NCBI RefSeq assembly: GCF_000498755.1
Contig: NZ_AXUS01000003.1
Coordinates: forward strand, 1-64,000
Direction: 5' to 3'
Source: Clostridioides mangenotii TR
GTDB lineage: Bacteria > Bacillota > Clostridia > Peptostreptococcales > Peptostreptococcaceae
Length of the DNA: 64,000 bases
The translations under genes and the position numbers were made by a program. Numbering within the stretch: the first letter of the stretch is position 1; every line of letters begins with the position of its first letter. Below the pieces are notes generated by a model. The model made no database searches and had not been told where the DNA came from. It saw nothing but the letters and a program-made list of their open reading frames with translations. Shown piece after piece: positions 10,270 to 19,263 of the stretch.

Positions 10270-10372
10270 ACTGCACCTCCTAATATTTAGATTTATATAT
10301 ACATCTGACCTGTGTCAAATTTATACCTTTGTTAGTTGTTATTTTATAGTGCAAATCATTTATTTGTATTTA

Positions 10373-10690
10373 CTATACGTATTTTTTGATCATGTCTTCT
10401 ATATTAGGTACTGTTGCATCATCTTTAGTAACCTCGTCTACTTTTTCTCCGCCTTTGTATATAGCTAGAGTAGGAAGCCCTAATACCTTTTGTTTTATAG
10501 CTAATCTTCTTGCTTTTGTAGTATCCATCTTGCAGAATTTTATTTTATCTCCATAAGTTTCAGAAAGCTTTTCAATATCTGGAAGTAATGCTTTACAAGG
10601 TTCACAACCTTCACTCCAGAAATCTACAAATACTACCTCTTCAGAATTTAATACTTCAGTTTCAAAAGTTTCTTTATCTAGTGATAACAT
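10373..10690 (-). CDS. trxA: Thioredoxin (glycine reductase-associated)
   Basis: 105-aa thioredoxin with the active site W-S-E-G-C-E-P-C at about residues 26-33. The Gly-Cys-x-Pro-Cys form replaces the usual W-C-G-P-C, which I associate with grd-linked thioredoxins. It transfers electrons from TrxB to reduce the selenenylsulfide of GrdA after each turnover. It lies between trxB and grdE in the operon, with the usual cis-Pro region ([12 protein letters not shown]). Confidence 0.92.
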   Translation of the reverse strand: MLSLDKETFETEVLNSEEVVFVDFWSEGCEPCKALLPDIEKLSETYGDKIKFCKMDTTKARRLAIKQKVLGLPTLAIYKGGEKVDEVTKDDATVPNIEDMIKKYV

Positions 10691-10755
10691 ATTATTTCCC
10701 CCTCATTTTTTAATTTTTTATTTTAACTCCAAAACAATATTCAGTTTGTCTGATA

Positions 10756-11703
10756 CTATTCTGGGAATTTTTCATCTATATATTTCTCTGCAACTACTGC
10801 AGCTATTGACCCATCTCCAGTTGCTGTAACAACCTGTCTAAGTGATTTTTCTCTAACATCTCCTGCTGCAAATACACCTTCTATATCAGTTTTCATATCT
10901 TGGTCAGTTATTATATAACCTTGCTCATTCATGTTTACTTTGCCTTTAAATACATCTGTCTGTGAAATCAGTCCTACGAAAACAAATAATCCCATTGTTC
11001 CATCTTCTTCATCTGCAAAGTACTCGTGAGTTTCTCCATTGATTTTGTTTTTAAATACTATAGACTCTAGTAATCCGTCGCCTTTAACTTCTTCAACTAC
11101 TGTATCTAGTAAAAACTCAATCTTTGGATTTGCTTGAGCTTTTTCTAATACACTCTTAGCACATCTAAAGCCTTGTCTTCTATGAACTACAGTTACTTTT
11201 CTTGCAAATTTTGTTAGGTACATTGCTTCTTCAAGAGCACTGTCTCCACCACCTACAACAAACACTTCAAAGTCTTCAAAGAAGTCGGCGTCGCATGTAG
11301 CGCAGTAAGAAACACCTTTTCCAGTAAGTTCTTTCTCGCCAGGGCAACCCATTTTTCTTGGAGATGCTCCAGTCGCAATGATTACAGCTTTTGCTTTATA
11401 TTCACCTTTTTGACCTTTTAAAACTTTTATGTCTCCGTCGAGTTCAACTGATTCTATAGTATCCTTTACTCTCTTAGCTCCAAACTCATCACACTGTTCA
11501 ACCATTCTTGCAACCAGTGATGGCCCTGTTGCTTCCCTTACAGATCCAGGATAGTTTGCAACTTCATGGGTAATAACTATTTGCCCACCAGTTTTATCTT
11601 TTTCGATGATCAAAGTATTAAGTTTTGCTCTAGATCCATATAATCCTGCTGACAATCCCGCTGGACCTGCGCCTATTATTACTAAGTCATAAACGTTTTC
11701 CAT
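10756..11703 (-). CDS. trxB: Thioredoxin reductase (NADPH)
   Basis: 315-aa flavoprotein with an N-terminal FAD-binding GAGPAGLSAGLYGSRA, the redox-active pair C-A-T-C in SYCATCDADFF, an NAD(P)-binding GGGDSALEEA and a C-terminal FAD motif GVFAAGDVREKSLRQ. Length and domain order are those of low-Mr bacterial TrxB. It supplies electrons from NADPH to the TrxA just downstream and so to glycine reductase. Confidence 0.95.
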   Translation of the reverse strand: MENVYDLVIIGAGPAGLSAGLYGSRAKLNTLIIEKDKTGGQIVITHEVANYPGSVREATGPSLVARMVEQCDEFGAKRVKDTIESVELDGDIKVLKGQKGEYKAKAVIIATGASPRKMGCPGEKELTGKGVSYCATCDADFFEDFEVFVVGGGDSALEEAMYLTKFARKVTVVHRRQGFRCAKSVLEKAQANPKIEFLLDTVVEEVKGDGLLESIVFKNKINGETHEYFADEEDGTMGLFVFVGLISQTDVFKGKVNMNEQGYIITDQDMKTDIEGVFAAGDVREKSLRQVVTATGDGSIAAVVAEKYIDEKFPE

Positions 11704-11978
11704 ATTATATTCCTCCTATTTTGTTATATATTAATTGTTTTTAATTAACTAAATAAGTTTTTGACTATTTTTTAACACTTTCGATTAATTTTTAACAAAA
11801 TCTATAGTTAAAAATTTTATCTAATTTTCAACATTTTTGGGTATAAGAAATAGGACCTTATTCTCTCATTTTTTAATTTAAAACTTCCTTTTCTCAGAAA
11901 ATTCCAACTTATCAAAGTCTAATTAGGCATTTTACTATTCCTTTAAATATTTCTTGTTTTTCTAATTACTATCTAATG

Positions 11979-12353
11979 CTATACATAATTGATTCTTTGA
12001 ACTGTATTGTAAAATATATCAAAGTCTATCACTCTAAAATCATCTTTTACTGATTCAGTCCAATTTGGAGTTATTTTGTCATTTTGGAATTTTGTCGTGG
12101 TGTTTATTGATTCTTCGATCAAACTTAATGAGTTTACATCAAGCGTATTGCCTTTTTTTAAAATTATGGTTCTATATGGTGTTTCATTCGGCTTCACACT
12201 TCCATATAGTGGATGTGAAAGAAGATTAAAACCCTCATGAATTAAATCTCTACAGATTTTCAATATATCTATATAACCAACTTCTTTATATAGAATATTT
12301 AAGTCATCACTTGTTTCTTCTTTTACTTTTGAGTTGTTTGTTATTATGATCAT
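11979..12353 (-). CDS. grdX: GrdX protein
   Basis: 124-aa protein of unknown biochemical role found at the front of grd operons. The N-terminal MIIITNN and the central RDLIHEG, LLSHPLYGSVKPNETPY are the family signature. It is the first gene after the glycine riboswitch and terminator at 12391-12580. A 275-bp A+T-rich gap separates it from trxB, and I see no clear element in that gap. The start ATG 12353 has only a weak GAGAG ribosome binding site. Confidence 0.88.
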   Translation of the reverse strand: MIIITNNSKVKEETSDDLNILYKEVGYIDILKICRDLIHEGFNLLSHPLYGSVKPNETPYRTIILKKGNTLDVNSLSLIEESINTTTKFQNDKITPNWTESVKDDFRVIDFDIFYNTVQRINYV

Positions 12354-12390
12354 TTATACACTCTCTCTTTCGAAATGTAGTTTATGTTAA

Positions 12391-12434
12391 AATAAAAAAC
12401 AGAAAATACAAACATCCAATTTGTATTCCCTGTT
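12391..12434 (-). terminator. Riboswitch-controlled intrinsic terminator
   Basis: A 15-bp stem (AACAGGGAATACAAA at 12434-12420 pairing, with two G-U pairs, to 12412-12398) is followed on the minus strand by six T residues and further T-rich sequence. It lies directly between the glycine aptamer and grdX, as expected for the expression platform of a glycine-activated switch. Confidence 0.8.
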
Positions 12435-12439
12435 AAAAT

Positions 12440-12580
12440 ATTCTTCAGAGCCACGTCCACGTACAGTCTTCTATTACCTGAGAATTTCATCTAAGCTCTT
12501 TGGATTTACAGATTAGATTTGTCCCTTCGGTCGCCATCATAACAATGTGGCTGTCTCCTGTGCGCTTCAACCGTATGTTT
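12440..12580 (-). promoter_or_regulatory. Glycine riboswitch aptamer (single)
   Basis: On the minus strand this leader shows the conserved glycine-aptamer blocks in order: GGAGACAG, then GCGACCGAAGGGACAAA, then TTCTCAGG, then AGAAGACTGTACGTGGAC and GGCTCTGAAGAA. Only one aptamer is visible. It lies immediately upstream of the terminator at 12391-12434 and grdX, so glycine very likely switches on the whole grd operon. Exact ends are approximate. Confidence 0.88.
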
Positions 12581-12708
12581 AGTTTTAGTATATAAATCAG
12601 TAAAAATATATTGGATAAGTTTTTAACTATTATTTTTAATAGCTTTTAACTATCTCTTTAATTAATAGTATATAAATATTCAATCCAAATTGCAACATAT
12701 TTTTTACA

Positions 12709-12762
12709 AAAAAAGTAAGTTTCTTCATTTTATTCCGATATTTTACTGAAATCACTTACTTT
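12709..12762 (-). terminator. Probable terminator of the M3 peptidase gene
   Basis: Complementary arms AAAAGTAAGT and ACTTACTTTT are separated by a 34-nt loop. A run of seven T follows on the minus strand. It is 100 bp downstream of the peptidase stop. Confidence 0.55.
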
Positions 12763-12864
12763 TCATACTATTGTTATATGAAATATTTTCCAAAATAATG
12801 ATCGATTATAATGATATTTTTAATTTTATTTATTAATTTTGATCTTTAAATACTTCCTTTTTCA

Positions 12865-14559
12865 TTAAAAATATTCTTCATTTACAGCATCTAAATAAAA
12901 TTTTACGCTGTTGATTATTTTTGTAAGTGCATTTTTTTCAAATGGTGAATTTAAATTACCGATTTCTATTATCTCAACAAATGATTTGCTTCCACCTACC
13001 GCACACATTTTTTTGTAATCTGATAAATAATCAGACTTTCCATCTCTACTCTTTTCCCACATTTGTAAAGCACAAACTTGCGCTAAAGCATAGTCAATAT
13101 AGTAAAATGGGTTTTTAAATATATGCCCCTGTTTATACCACCAACCACCTTTTTGTAAAAAATCACATGCACTATAATCCCTGTGTGGTAGATATTTTTT
13201 TTCTAAAGTCCTCCAAATGTTTTTTCTCTTTTCCTTTGATATATCTGGATTTCTGTAAACCTCGTGTTGAAATTCATCTACCAGCGCTCCGTATGGTATA
13301 AACTTAATTGCCGAAGATAGATGTGAAAACTTATACTTCTCGGTATCTTCTTTAAAAAACATATCCATCCATGGCCATGTTATAAATTCCATACTCATAG
13401 AGTGAATTTCACAGCTATCGAGCGTTGGAAAATTGATTTCCGGTGTATCAATCCATCTAGACATATAGAGTTGAAACGCATGTCCAGCTTCATGAGTAAG
13501 TACATCTATATCATCTAGTGTCGAATTAAAATTTGCAAATATAAAAGGTGCCTTATGATTTGGTATATATGTACAGTAACCACCCGCTCCTTTATTTGCT
13601 CTGGTTTCGTAGTCTATGAGTTCATTCTCTATTATATAATTAAAAAACTCATTTGTTTCATCTGAAAGTCCTTTGTACATTTTCTTTGCTGAACTGAAAA
13701 TATAATCTGCATCACCTCTTGGTTTAGCATTCCCATTTGTAAACTCTATGTTCTCATCTATGTAATCCAATTTTTCCAAATTCAAACGACTTGCTTGCCT
13801 TTCGTACAGTGAATTTGCAAGTGGTACAATATCATTTAATATATGATCTCTAAATATTTTTACCATCTTTTCATTGTACTCGGTTCTCATCATTCTAAGG
13901 TATCCAAGCTCCACAAAATTGTCAAAACCAAGTTTTTTAGCCATTTTGTCTCTGACCTTTACAAGGTCGTCAAACAGATTACCGAATTCATCTTCATTTT
14001 CTTCAAAGTAATTGTAGTATTTTTTTGAAGCAGATACTCTGATTTTTCTATCTTTAGAGTACATGTATGAAGTTATACCAGATAAATTTTTTATTTGTCC
14101 ATCAAATTCTATCTCAGCAGATGCAAGTAGTTTTGTATACTTTGAACAAAGCTTGTTTTCATATTGTAGCTCAGGTATTATCAGTGATGAGAATGCCTTA
14201 AGTGAATAATCGCATATTTTTAAAAACTGTTTGCCATAATCTACTTCAATCTTATCTATGTACTTTGAATTAACAATGCTTTTATAAAACATAGAATTTA
14301 ATTCCTCATACATTGGGCTGTACTCATCCCAATACTGCTTTTCTTCTATGTAAAATTTATCACTTGTATTTAAACTGTATCTTATCGATACAATTGTAGA
14401 CATAGATTCAATATTATTTCTAAGTCTGTTTAGTCCTTCTATATGTAATTTTTGATCTATGTAAGACTTTGATGTATCTATACAATTTACAGTATCTATA
14501 ATTTTGGACTTAATGACCTTATATTCCGGTCTAGTATATTTAAATTCCGAAAATTTCAT
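12865..14559 (-). CDS. M3-family oligoendopeptidase (PepF type)
   Basis: 564-aa zinc metallopeptidase. The HExxH motif is in DVLTHEAGHAFQLYMSR at about residues 355-371, followed about 25 residues later by the third-ligand Glu in the SMEFITWPW segment, as in thimet-like M3 enzymes. Length matches the M3 oligoendopeptidase F-like group. It is cytoplasmic with no signal peptide and cleaves short peptides, feeding amino-acid fermentation. It has its own ribosome binding site and terminator, so it is probably monocistronic. The start ATG 14559 is preceded by AGGAGG. Confidence 0.9.
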   Translation of the reverse strand: MKFSEFKYTRPEYKVIKSKIIDTVNCIDTSKSYIDQKLHIEGLNRLRNNIESMSTIVSIRYSLNTSDKFYIEEKQYWDEYSPMYEELNSMFYKSIVNSKYIDKIEVDYGKQFLKICDYSLKAFSSLIIPELQYENKLCSKYTKLLASAEIEFDGQIKNLSGITSYMYSKDRKIRVSASKKYYNYFEENEDEFGNLFDDLVKVRDKMAKKLGFDNFVELGYLRMMRTEYNEKMVKIFRDHILNDIVPLANSLYERQASRLNLEKLDYIDENIEFTNGNAKPRGDADYIFSSAKKMYKGLSDETNEFFNYIIENELIDYETRANKGAGGYCTYIPNHKAPFIFANFNSTLDDIDVLTHEAGHAFQLYMSRWIDTPEINFPTLDSCEIHSMSMEFITWPWMDMFFKEDTEKYKFSHLSSAIKFIPYGALVDEFQHEVYRNPDISKEKRKNIWRTLEKKYLPHRDYSACDFLQKGGWWYKQGHIFKNPFYYIDYALAQVCALQMWEKSRDGKSDYLSDYKKMCAVGGSKSFVEIIEIGNLNSPFEKNALTKIINSVKFYLDAVNEEYF

Positions 14560-14647
14560 AATATCCTCCTATAACCTAATAAAAACATTTTAAATTTTAT
14601 TTTTATTGCATAAATAATTATAACATATCAGAAAAATAATAATAAAA

Positions 14648-14700
14648 ATACGATACCCCATATAAAATAAATTGGTTATTTTATAAGAAGTACCGCATTT
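14648..14700 (-). terminator. Terminator of the Sec-rich cluster
   Basis: A long imperfect stem (AAATGCGGTAC pairing with GTATCGTATTT through G-U pairs, then TTATAAAATAA with its near complement) is followed on the minus strand by TTATT-rich sequence. It directly follows the MerB-like gene. Confidence 0.65.
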
Positions 14701-15324
14701 TTAAAGCTTAAATATTTTATATGCTACATCCAATGCCCCAAGTATATCTAAACAATAAATATCCTCATCATCATTCATTTCATTTATGTTTATCCAACTT
14801 TCATACTCATCCTTCGTCCAGAAGAAATTCATTATATTTCAACAACTTGCCGCCCATTCTGAGTGTTTATCTAGGTTAATATGTAAAACCCTTAGATTAG
14901 GATTGCTGACATACTTTATCTGTTCATCCTCAACTCTAATTTTTATTTCTTGCCCAGTTACACAACACATAGAGTCGATTGTTACATTTTGATGGAATGT
15001 ACAAGATGTTCCGATTGCATCTATTGCACACATTGCAAAAAATTCTCTTCCATCATCAAGAGTTACTTTATGACTTGTAGGTAAAGCTGATACAGGGTAA
15101 ATAAAATTGATATTATCACCTTCAGCTACAAGTATATTTTCTTTTATAAAACTGTCTAATGTATTTTGCAAATATCCTCTATCTATGCTCAGCTTCAAAC
15201 TCAAAACATTAACAACTTCATTAAGTGTGATACTACGTTTTTCTTCAATAATCATATCCATTATGGACACTCTAATAGCTCTCTGCGTATTATCTAAATT
15301 TTTATATTTTTCTACTTCGCTCAT
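14701..15324 (-). CDS. saoL: MerB-like organometal lyase with catalytic selenocysteine (SaoL-like)
   Basis: 207-aa alkylmercury-lyase-family protein if TGA at 14839-14841 (codon 162) is read as Sec. The frame continues with N-I-M-N-F-F-W-T-K and 45 codons to TAA. An N-terminal winged-helix-like region (LNEVVNVLSLKLSIDRGYL) precedes the MerB core. Cys99 and Asp102 in FFAMCAIDAIG match MerB Cys96 and Asp99. Sec162 is exactly 63 residues after Cys99, the same spacing as MerB Cys96 to Cys159, in the context C-U-N-I-M-N-F-F. This is known MerB chemistry (carbon-mercury protonolysis) with the second metal-binding thiol replaced by a selenol. It is the last gene of the cluster. The family name SaoL is from memory. 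The true substrate is unknown. Confidence 0.82.
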
Positions 15325-15332
15325 AATTCCCC

Positions 15333-16085
15333 CTAAGCATTATAACAAGTTGACAGTAATTCTGATACATGTGATTTATACTCTTCATACTCCTTACAAT
15401 CTCTATTTCTCGGTCTAGGAATATCAATTTTTATATTACCTATTATTTCACCTTTGTTTCTAGACATAATTACAACTCTGTCGCTCATATAAACAGCTTC
15501 ATCGACATCGTGTGTAACCATAACTGCAGTAATTCTGTTAGCTGACCATATTTTTTCTAGCTCTTCCTGTAAGTTTTGTCTCATCTTCAAATCGACAGCA
15601 CCCAAAGGTTCGTCCATAAGAAGCACTTCAGGATTACAAGCTAAAGCTCTTATAACTGCAACTCTCTGTTTCATACCCCCTGAAAGTTGATGAGGATACA
15701 TGCTTTCTTTGCCTTTTAAGTCTGACATTTCTATAAGTTCTTCTAGATTTTTTTCCCTTTCCTTCTTTGGAATCTTCTGCTGTTTCATAGGGTATAAAAC
15801 ATTATCCCTTACAGTCTTCCACGGAAATAAAGCGTAGTTTTGGAATATAAAAGCTCTATCAATACCTGGTTTTATAACTTTATTTCCATTTACTAAGATT
15901 TCACCACTATCAGGTTTTTGAAAACCACCTATGATAGTAAGCAACGTAGTCTTCCCACATCCAGAAGGACCAAGCAAACATATAAACTCCCCTTGATCTA
16001 CTTCTAAACTTATGTCATCAAGTACTTCGATATGTTTTTTATTATTTATAAATGATTTGCTTATATTTTTTACGTCCAGCTTCAT
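15333..16085 (-). CDS. saoA: ABC transporter ATP-binding protein (SaoA-like)
   Basis: 250-aa ATPase of the TauB/SsuB/NrtD type. Walker A GPSGCGKTT is at about 39-47, the Q-loop is FIFQNYALFPW, the signature is LSGGMKQRV, Walker B is VLLMDEPLGAVD, and the H-loop is VTHDVDEAV. ATG 16085 was chosen over the in-frame ATG 16103 because GGAGG lies 11 nt before it and its A overlaps the TAA of the permease gene, indicating translational coupling. It powers the permease at 16085-16894. The SaoA name is inferred from the neighbourhood. Confidence 0.9.
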   Translation of the reverse strand: MKLDVKNISKSFINNKKHIEVLDDISLEVDQGEFICLLGPSGCGKTTLLTIIGGFQKPDSGEILVNGNKVIKPGIDRAFIFQNYALFPWKTVRDNVLYPMKQQKIPKKEREKNLEELIEMSDLKGKESMYPHQLSGGMKQRVAVIRALACNPEVLLMDEPLGAVDLKMRQNLQEELEKIWSANRITAVMVTHDVDEAVYMSDRVVIMSRNKGEIIGNIKIDIPRPRNRDCKEYEEYKSHVSELLSTCYNA

Positions 16086-16894
16086 TAATCTGCAAACCTC
16101 CATTTACAAAGAGTTTTGTTCACGAATTTTAATATTAAATCTATTAAAAAACCTATTATAGCTGCCATACACATAAGGGCAACTAATAACTCAGTCCTCA
16201 TCAAGGTCTGAGCTTGTACCATAGAGTAACCGAGGCCGGCACTCGTAGCTATGAATTCCGCTCATATTACAGACATCCAACCAGTACTTATTGCGAGTCT
16301 TGATCCTGTCAATATATCTGGTAGCGCTGCTGGTATTATTACATTAAAGAAAATCGACACTGGAGATGCACCCATGCTTCTTGCAGCATTGTAGTAATCT
16401 TTTGATATAGCTCTAACCCCTTGAATAGTATTTAAAATTATAGGGAATACACCTGCAAACGCGATCAAAAATATTGTAGGCCCATCTCCTATTCCAAACC
16501 ATACTATTGTCAGCGGAACCCATGCCATTATGGGAACCTGTCTTACGGAGTCAATCATAGGTGATAAAACTTTCTCACTAGTCATTGAAAATCCCATAAT
16601 AAGTCCTATTGGCAACCCGATTCCGAGTGCACATAAGAATCCTTTTAAAACCCTTTGAAGTGTTATCATTAGATTTTTTACTATTTCAGGATCAGTAACA
16701 CAAGTTATAAAACCTTTAAAAACATCTAATGGCATCGGAAGTAGTAATGAGCTTCCTATTTCAATTGCAGCAATTTGCCATACTGTAACTATAACTACTA
16801 GAAGAATAATTCTATATAGATTCTCTATTAGACTTTTAGAATTTTTCTTTTTTCTAATAGCTATTCTTTTATCGGCAGAAATTTTACTTTCCAA
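16085..16894 (-). CDS. saoP: ABC transporter permease with in-frame UGA, probable selenoprotein (SaoP-like)
   Basis: 269-aa binding-protein-dependent permease of the TauC/SsuC type with about six membrane segments. The EAA-type loop is YYNAARSMGASPVSIFFNVIIP. TGA at 16262-16264 (codon 211) interrupts W-M-S-V-I-U-A-E-F-I-A-T, and the reading frame continues in good homology (TSAGLGYSMVQAQTL) to TAA overlapping the ATPase start. Related permeases usually have a small residue or Cys here, in the segment just before the A-E-x-I motif. The start is TTG 16894, with GGAGG 10 nt upstream, overlapping the previous gene by 34 bp. Sec inside a transport channel would be unusual. With three other Sec genes alongside, decoding as Sec is the best explanation, but a nonsense mutation is not excluded. 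Confidence 0.78.
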
Positions 16895-17667
16895 TTTACT
16901 ATTTCCTCCATCTCTTTATTTGAAATATCCACGTTCTTATAGTTTTCTATAGCCTTTTTAAAGACTTCTCTATCTTCTAAATCATAAACAGCCTCATTGT
17001 AAAGCCTAATAAAGTTTTTATATAGGTCATTTTGTTTAAATTCCTTATTTACTACTAAAACGTAACTTTCATACTCTTTATTAGTCGCGGTAGAAAGTTT
17101 CTCTCCCTTTAAACTAAGGGATTTCATAATATCTACTACAACGCCATCCACTAAATCGCTCTCAAGACCATATCCTAGAGCTGTACCTATAAGTGGAACA
17201 ATTTCTGCATCTTTATAGTACTCACTAACCAAATTGTATTGATAATCTCTCTTTTGAGTTACACCAATTCGCTTTGGTATATCAGTATCCATCAAGAATA
17301 TATCCGAGTTTTTGACTACGGGAGCTACTATCTCAAAGTTTGTATCATTTTTTATATACTCCTCGGCTGCATCTTTGCAGATTATTGCCATATCCATTTC
17401 CTCTGAACTCAGAGCCCATTGTGTTGTGCTCGATCAGCAATCTGCAACAGAGTACTTATCCAATAACTTATCTATTTCCAACCCGTCAAATTCATTTTTT
17501 TCAGTCATATAGTTTATCACAAAACCAGAGGTATCATCAGATACCCCTAATTTCATTTTACCCTTTATATGTTCTTTGGTATTAAAATTAAAAAATAGCA
17601 AAATCAAACATACAAAGATTATCGTTGCTGAAATTATAATATTTTTAAATTTACTCATTAATTTCAT
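16861..17667 (-). CDS. saoB: ABC substrate-binding selenoprotein with Cys-Sec motif (SaoB-like)
   Basis: 268-aa membrane-anchored binding protein. The N-terminus is a signal-anchor (residues about 8-28, hydrophobic, no lipobox). TGA at 17434-17436 (codon 78) is read as Sec in V-A-D-C-U-S-S-T-T-Q-W-A, giving a vicinal Cys77-Sec78 pair, and homology to the NMT1/SsuA fold continues after it (SSEEMDMAIICKDAAEEY). A Cys-Sec pair facing the ligand site would bind a soft metal or organometal very tightly. It follows another binding protein and overlaps the permease gene. The SaoB name is from memory of the SAO gene set. Confidence 0.8.
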
Positions 17668-17679
17668 TGCCTTTTCAAT

Positions 17680-18782
17680 CTATTGTTTATCTAATTTTAT
17701 TGCTTTAGCCTTCCAATCGTCATAACTCATATCTTTTGGAAATACAGGATCTACTTTTTCTTCTATAAATTTATCAAAGTCGTCGGCACCGCATGAATCT
17801 AATAAGCTCTTGTCAACAACCTCATCATAAGATGGAACCTTGTCCATTTTTTTGTATTCTTTGTACATCTCTAAGTTGTTTTTGTACTCTTCACCTGTAA
17901 TTTTCCAAGTAAGTGTTCTACCTTCACCAACAGTCTTTTTATAAATAGTCATTAGAGCTACTTCTTCGTCCACATTGTAGTCTTCTGCAAATATTTTTGC
18001 TGCTTTAACTGGATTAGTGTATATGTACTCTATTGATTTTGTATGTGCTAGTACCAATTTTTTGGCTAGTTCTGGATGATCTTTTATAAAATTTTTATTT
18101 AGCGAGAATGAACAACAGTTGTACTGTTTACCAGTTGATTCTTCTTTGTACTGTGTCGACGCAATTATTTTACCTGTTCCTTCATACTCAGCTACTGATC
18201 CCCATGGATCACAAGATGTAAATGCTTTTATTTTGCCTGTTTTAAAAGCTAGGTATGCATCTTTGTCCGACTCCATATCTACACAGTCATACTCGCTAGA
18301 CTTAGCTGGTATCCCTGCTTCTGGTCCATAATCAGTTTGCCACAAAGTATCATTATCAGGATCGCCAGCTATCTTTTCCCAATTAAATCTTTTGGCTCTT
18401 TTATATCATTCGAAACTATTAGGTACTCTGAACCCCCACTGTGATTATTCGCCGCAACTACTATAGGAGCTCCCTTTGGGATAGCTCCTGCTAATCCTCC
18501 AGTACCTATGTAACCAGCATCCATCTGACCAGCCGCCATTGCTTCTGGTACTTTTCCATTTCCTAGAGTCTTTACATTTAATCCAAGCTCCTCATAAATT
18601 CCAGCCTTAACTCCAACTGGTGCTGCTGTCATATGATCACAATTATAATACCCTACTGTTATAGCGTAATCATCGTCACCTTTTGCTTTGTCTTTCTTTG
18701 AACTACATCCTGTCAGCACTGTAGTCCCAATTACAGTAGCCAACATTAATGCCGTAACCTTTTTTGATTTACTCATCTTCAA
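17680..18782 (-). CDS. ABC substrate-binding lipoprotein (frame disrupted by one base)
   Basis: Lipoprotein of the NMT1/TauA/SsuA binding-protein family. It has a signal peptide with lipobox V-L-T-G-C at about residue 26, then DYAITVGYYNCDHMTAAPVG. The frame breaks after D-L-I-G-K at the run of four A (18374-18377, minus strand). Restoring a fifth A joins it to K-I-A-G-D-P-D-N-D-T-L-W-Q and an intact C-terminal 230 residues. A full product would be about 367 aa. It is unusually Cys-rich for a binding protein (YNCDHM, TSCDPWG, YNCCSF, DSCGADD), which fits soft-metal ligands. It lies between the Cys-Cys-COOH gene and the Sec binding protein. The frameshift is probably an assembly error because several nearby genes show the same kind of defect. 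Confidence 0.75.
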
Positions 18783-18801
18783 TCCTCCAAAATAAAATTA
18801 A

Positions 18802-19263
18802 TTAACAACAACTCTCCATATTCTCTCCAAACAAATCTTCTAACTTATTTCCTTCTAATCTGTAAATTGCATATCCAATTTTTTTGTTTTTAGAACCAGA
18901 TACCATAATCTCCATAACACCTTTTGAATCGATATCTTTAAATGTTATAACCTGATCATCGACTGGTGCAGCTACCGGTTCAGTAACATAATACTCATTC
19001 CCTTTAGTTGCAACGACAACAAGTCTATTGTGGTTTTCTTTATTTTTATAAATTACCGCCAAGTCTTTTTTATCGTCGCCGTTAACATCTTCTTCAGCAT
19101 AAGTTATTATTTCTTTGTATTTGCAATTTTTTTTAAAGTACTTAAGCGTTTGTTTACTTACATCGGGTAAACCATCATCTTCTTTTAAGTTTTCATCCAC
19201 CAACTTTGATCCCAGTATCAAACACACCAACACAACAACTGTAATAATTATTTTTTTACGCAT
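18802..19263 (-). CDS. saoC: Cys-Cys-COOH protein (SaoC-like)
   Basis: 153-aa exported or membrane-anchored small protein with an N-terminal hydrophobic segment (about residues 4-20). The body includes DVNGDDKKDLAVIYKN, an FG-GAP-like calcium-binding pattern. The protein ends in E-S-C-C at the C-terminal carboxylate. A terminal Cys-Cys is the hallmark I recall for SaoC, whose homologues can have Sec in place of one Cys. The gene overlaps the end of the upstream permease gene by 8 bp. A role as an extracellular metal-thiol ligand or delivery protein is inference. Confidence 0.72.
   Translation of the reverse strand: MRKKIIITVVVLVCLILGSKLVDENLKEDDGLPDVSKQTLKYFKKNCKYKEIITYAEEDVNGDDKKDLAVIYKNKENHNRLVVVATKGNEYYVTEPVAAPVDDQVITFKDIDSKGVMEIMVSGSKNKKIGYAIYRLEGNKLEDLFGENMESCC

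Noticed and set aside
11704-11978. Second riboswitch in the grdX-trxB gap
   Set aside because: No aptamer blocks are visible in this 275-bp A+T-rich stretch on the minus strand.
16262-17436. Pseudogene interpretation of the permease and binding protein because of TGA stops
   Set aside because: The homology continues past each TGA in the same frame, TGA is the only stop type seen, the motifs are Cys/Sec-like, and neighbouring Grd genes prove Sec decoding.
18369-18382. Programmed -1 frameshift at GGGAAAAG in the binding lipoprotein gene
   Set aside because: The run is not in the slippery phase X-XXY-YYZ for the incoming frame, and identical one-base losses occur in unrelated genes, so a sequence error is simpler.
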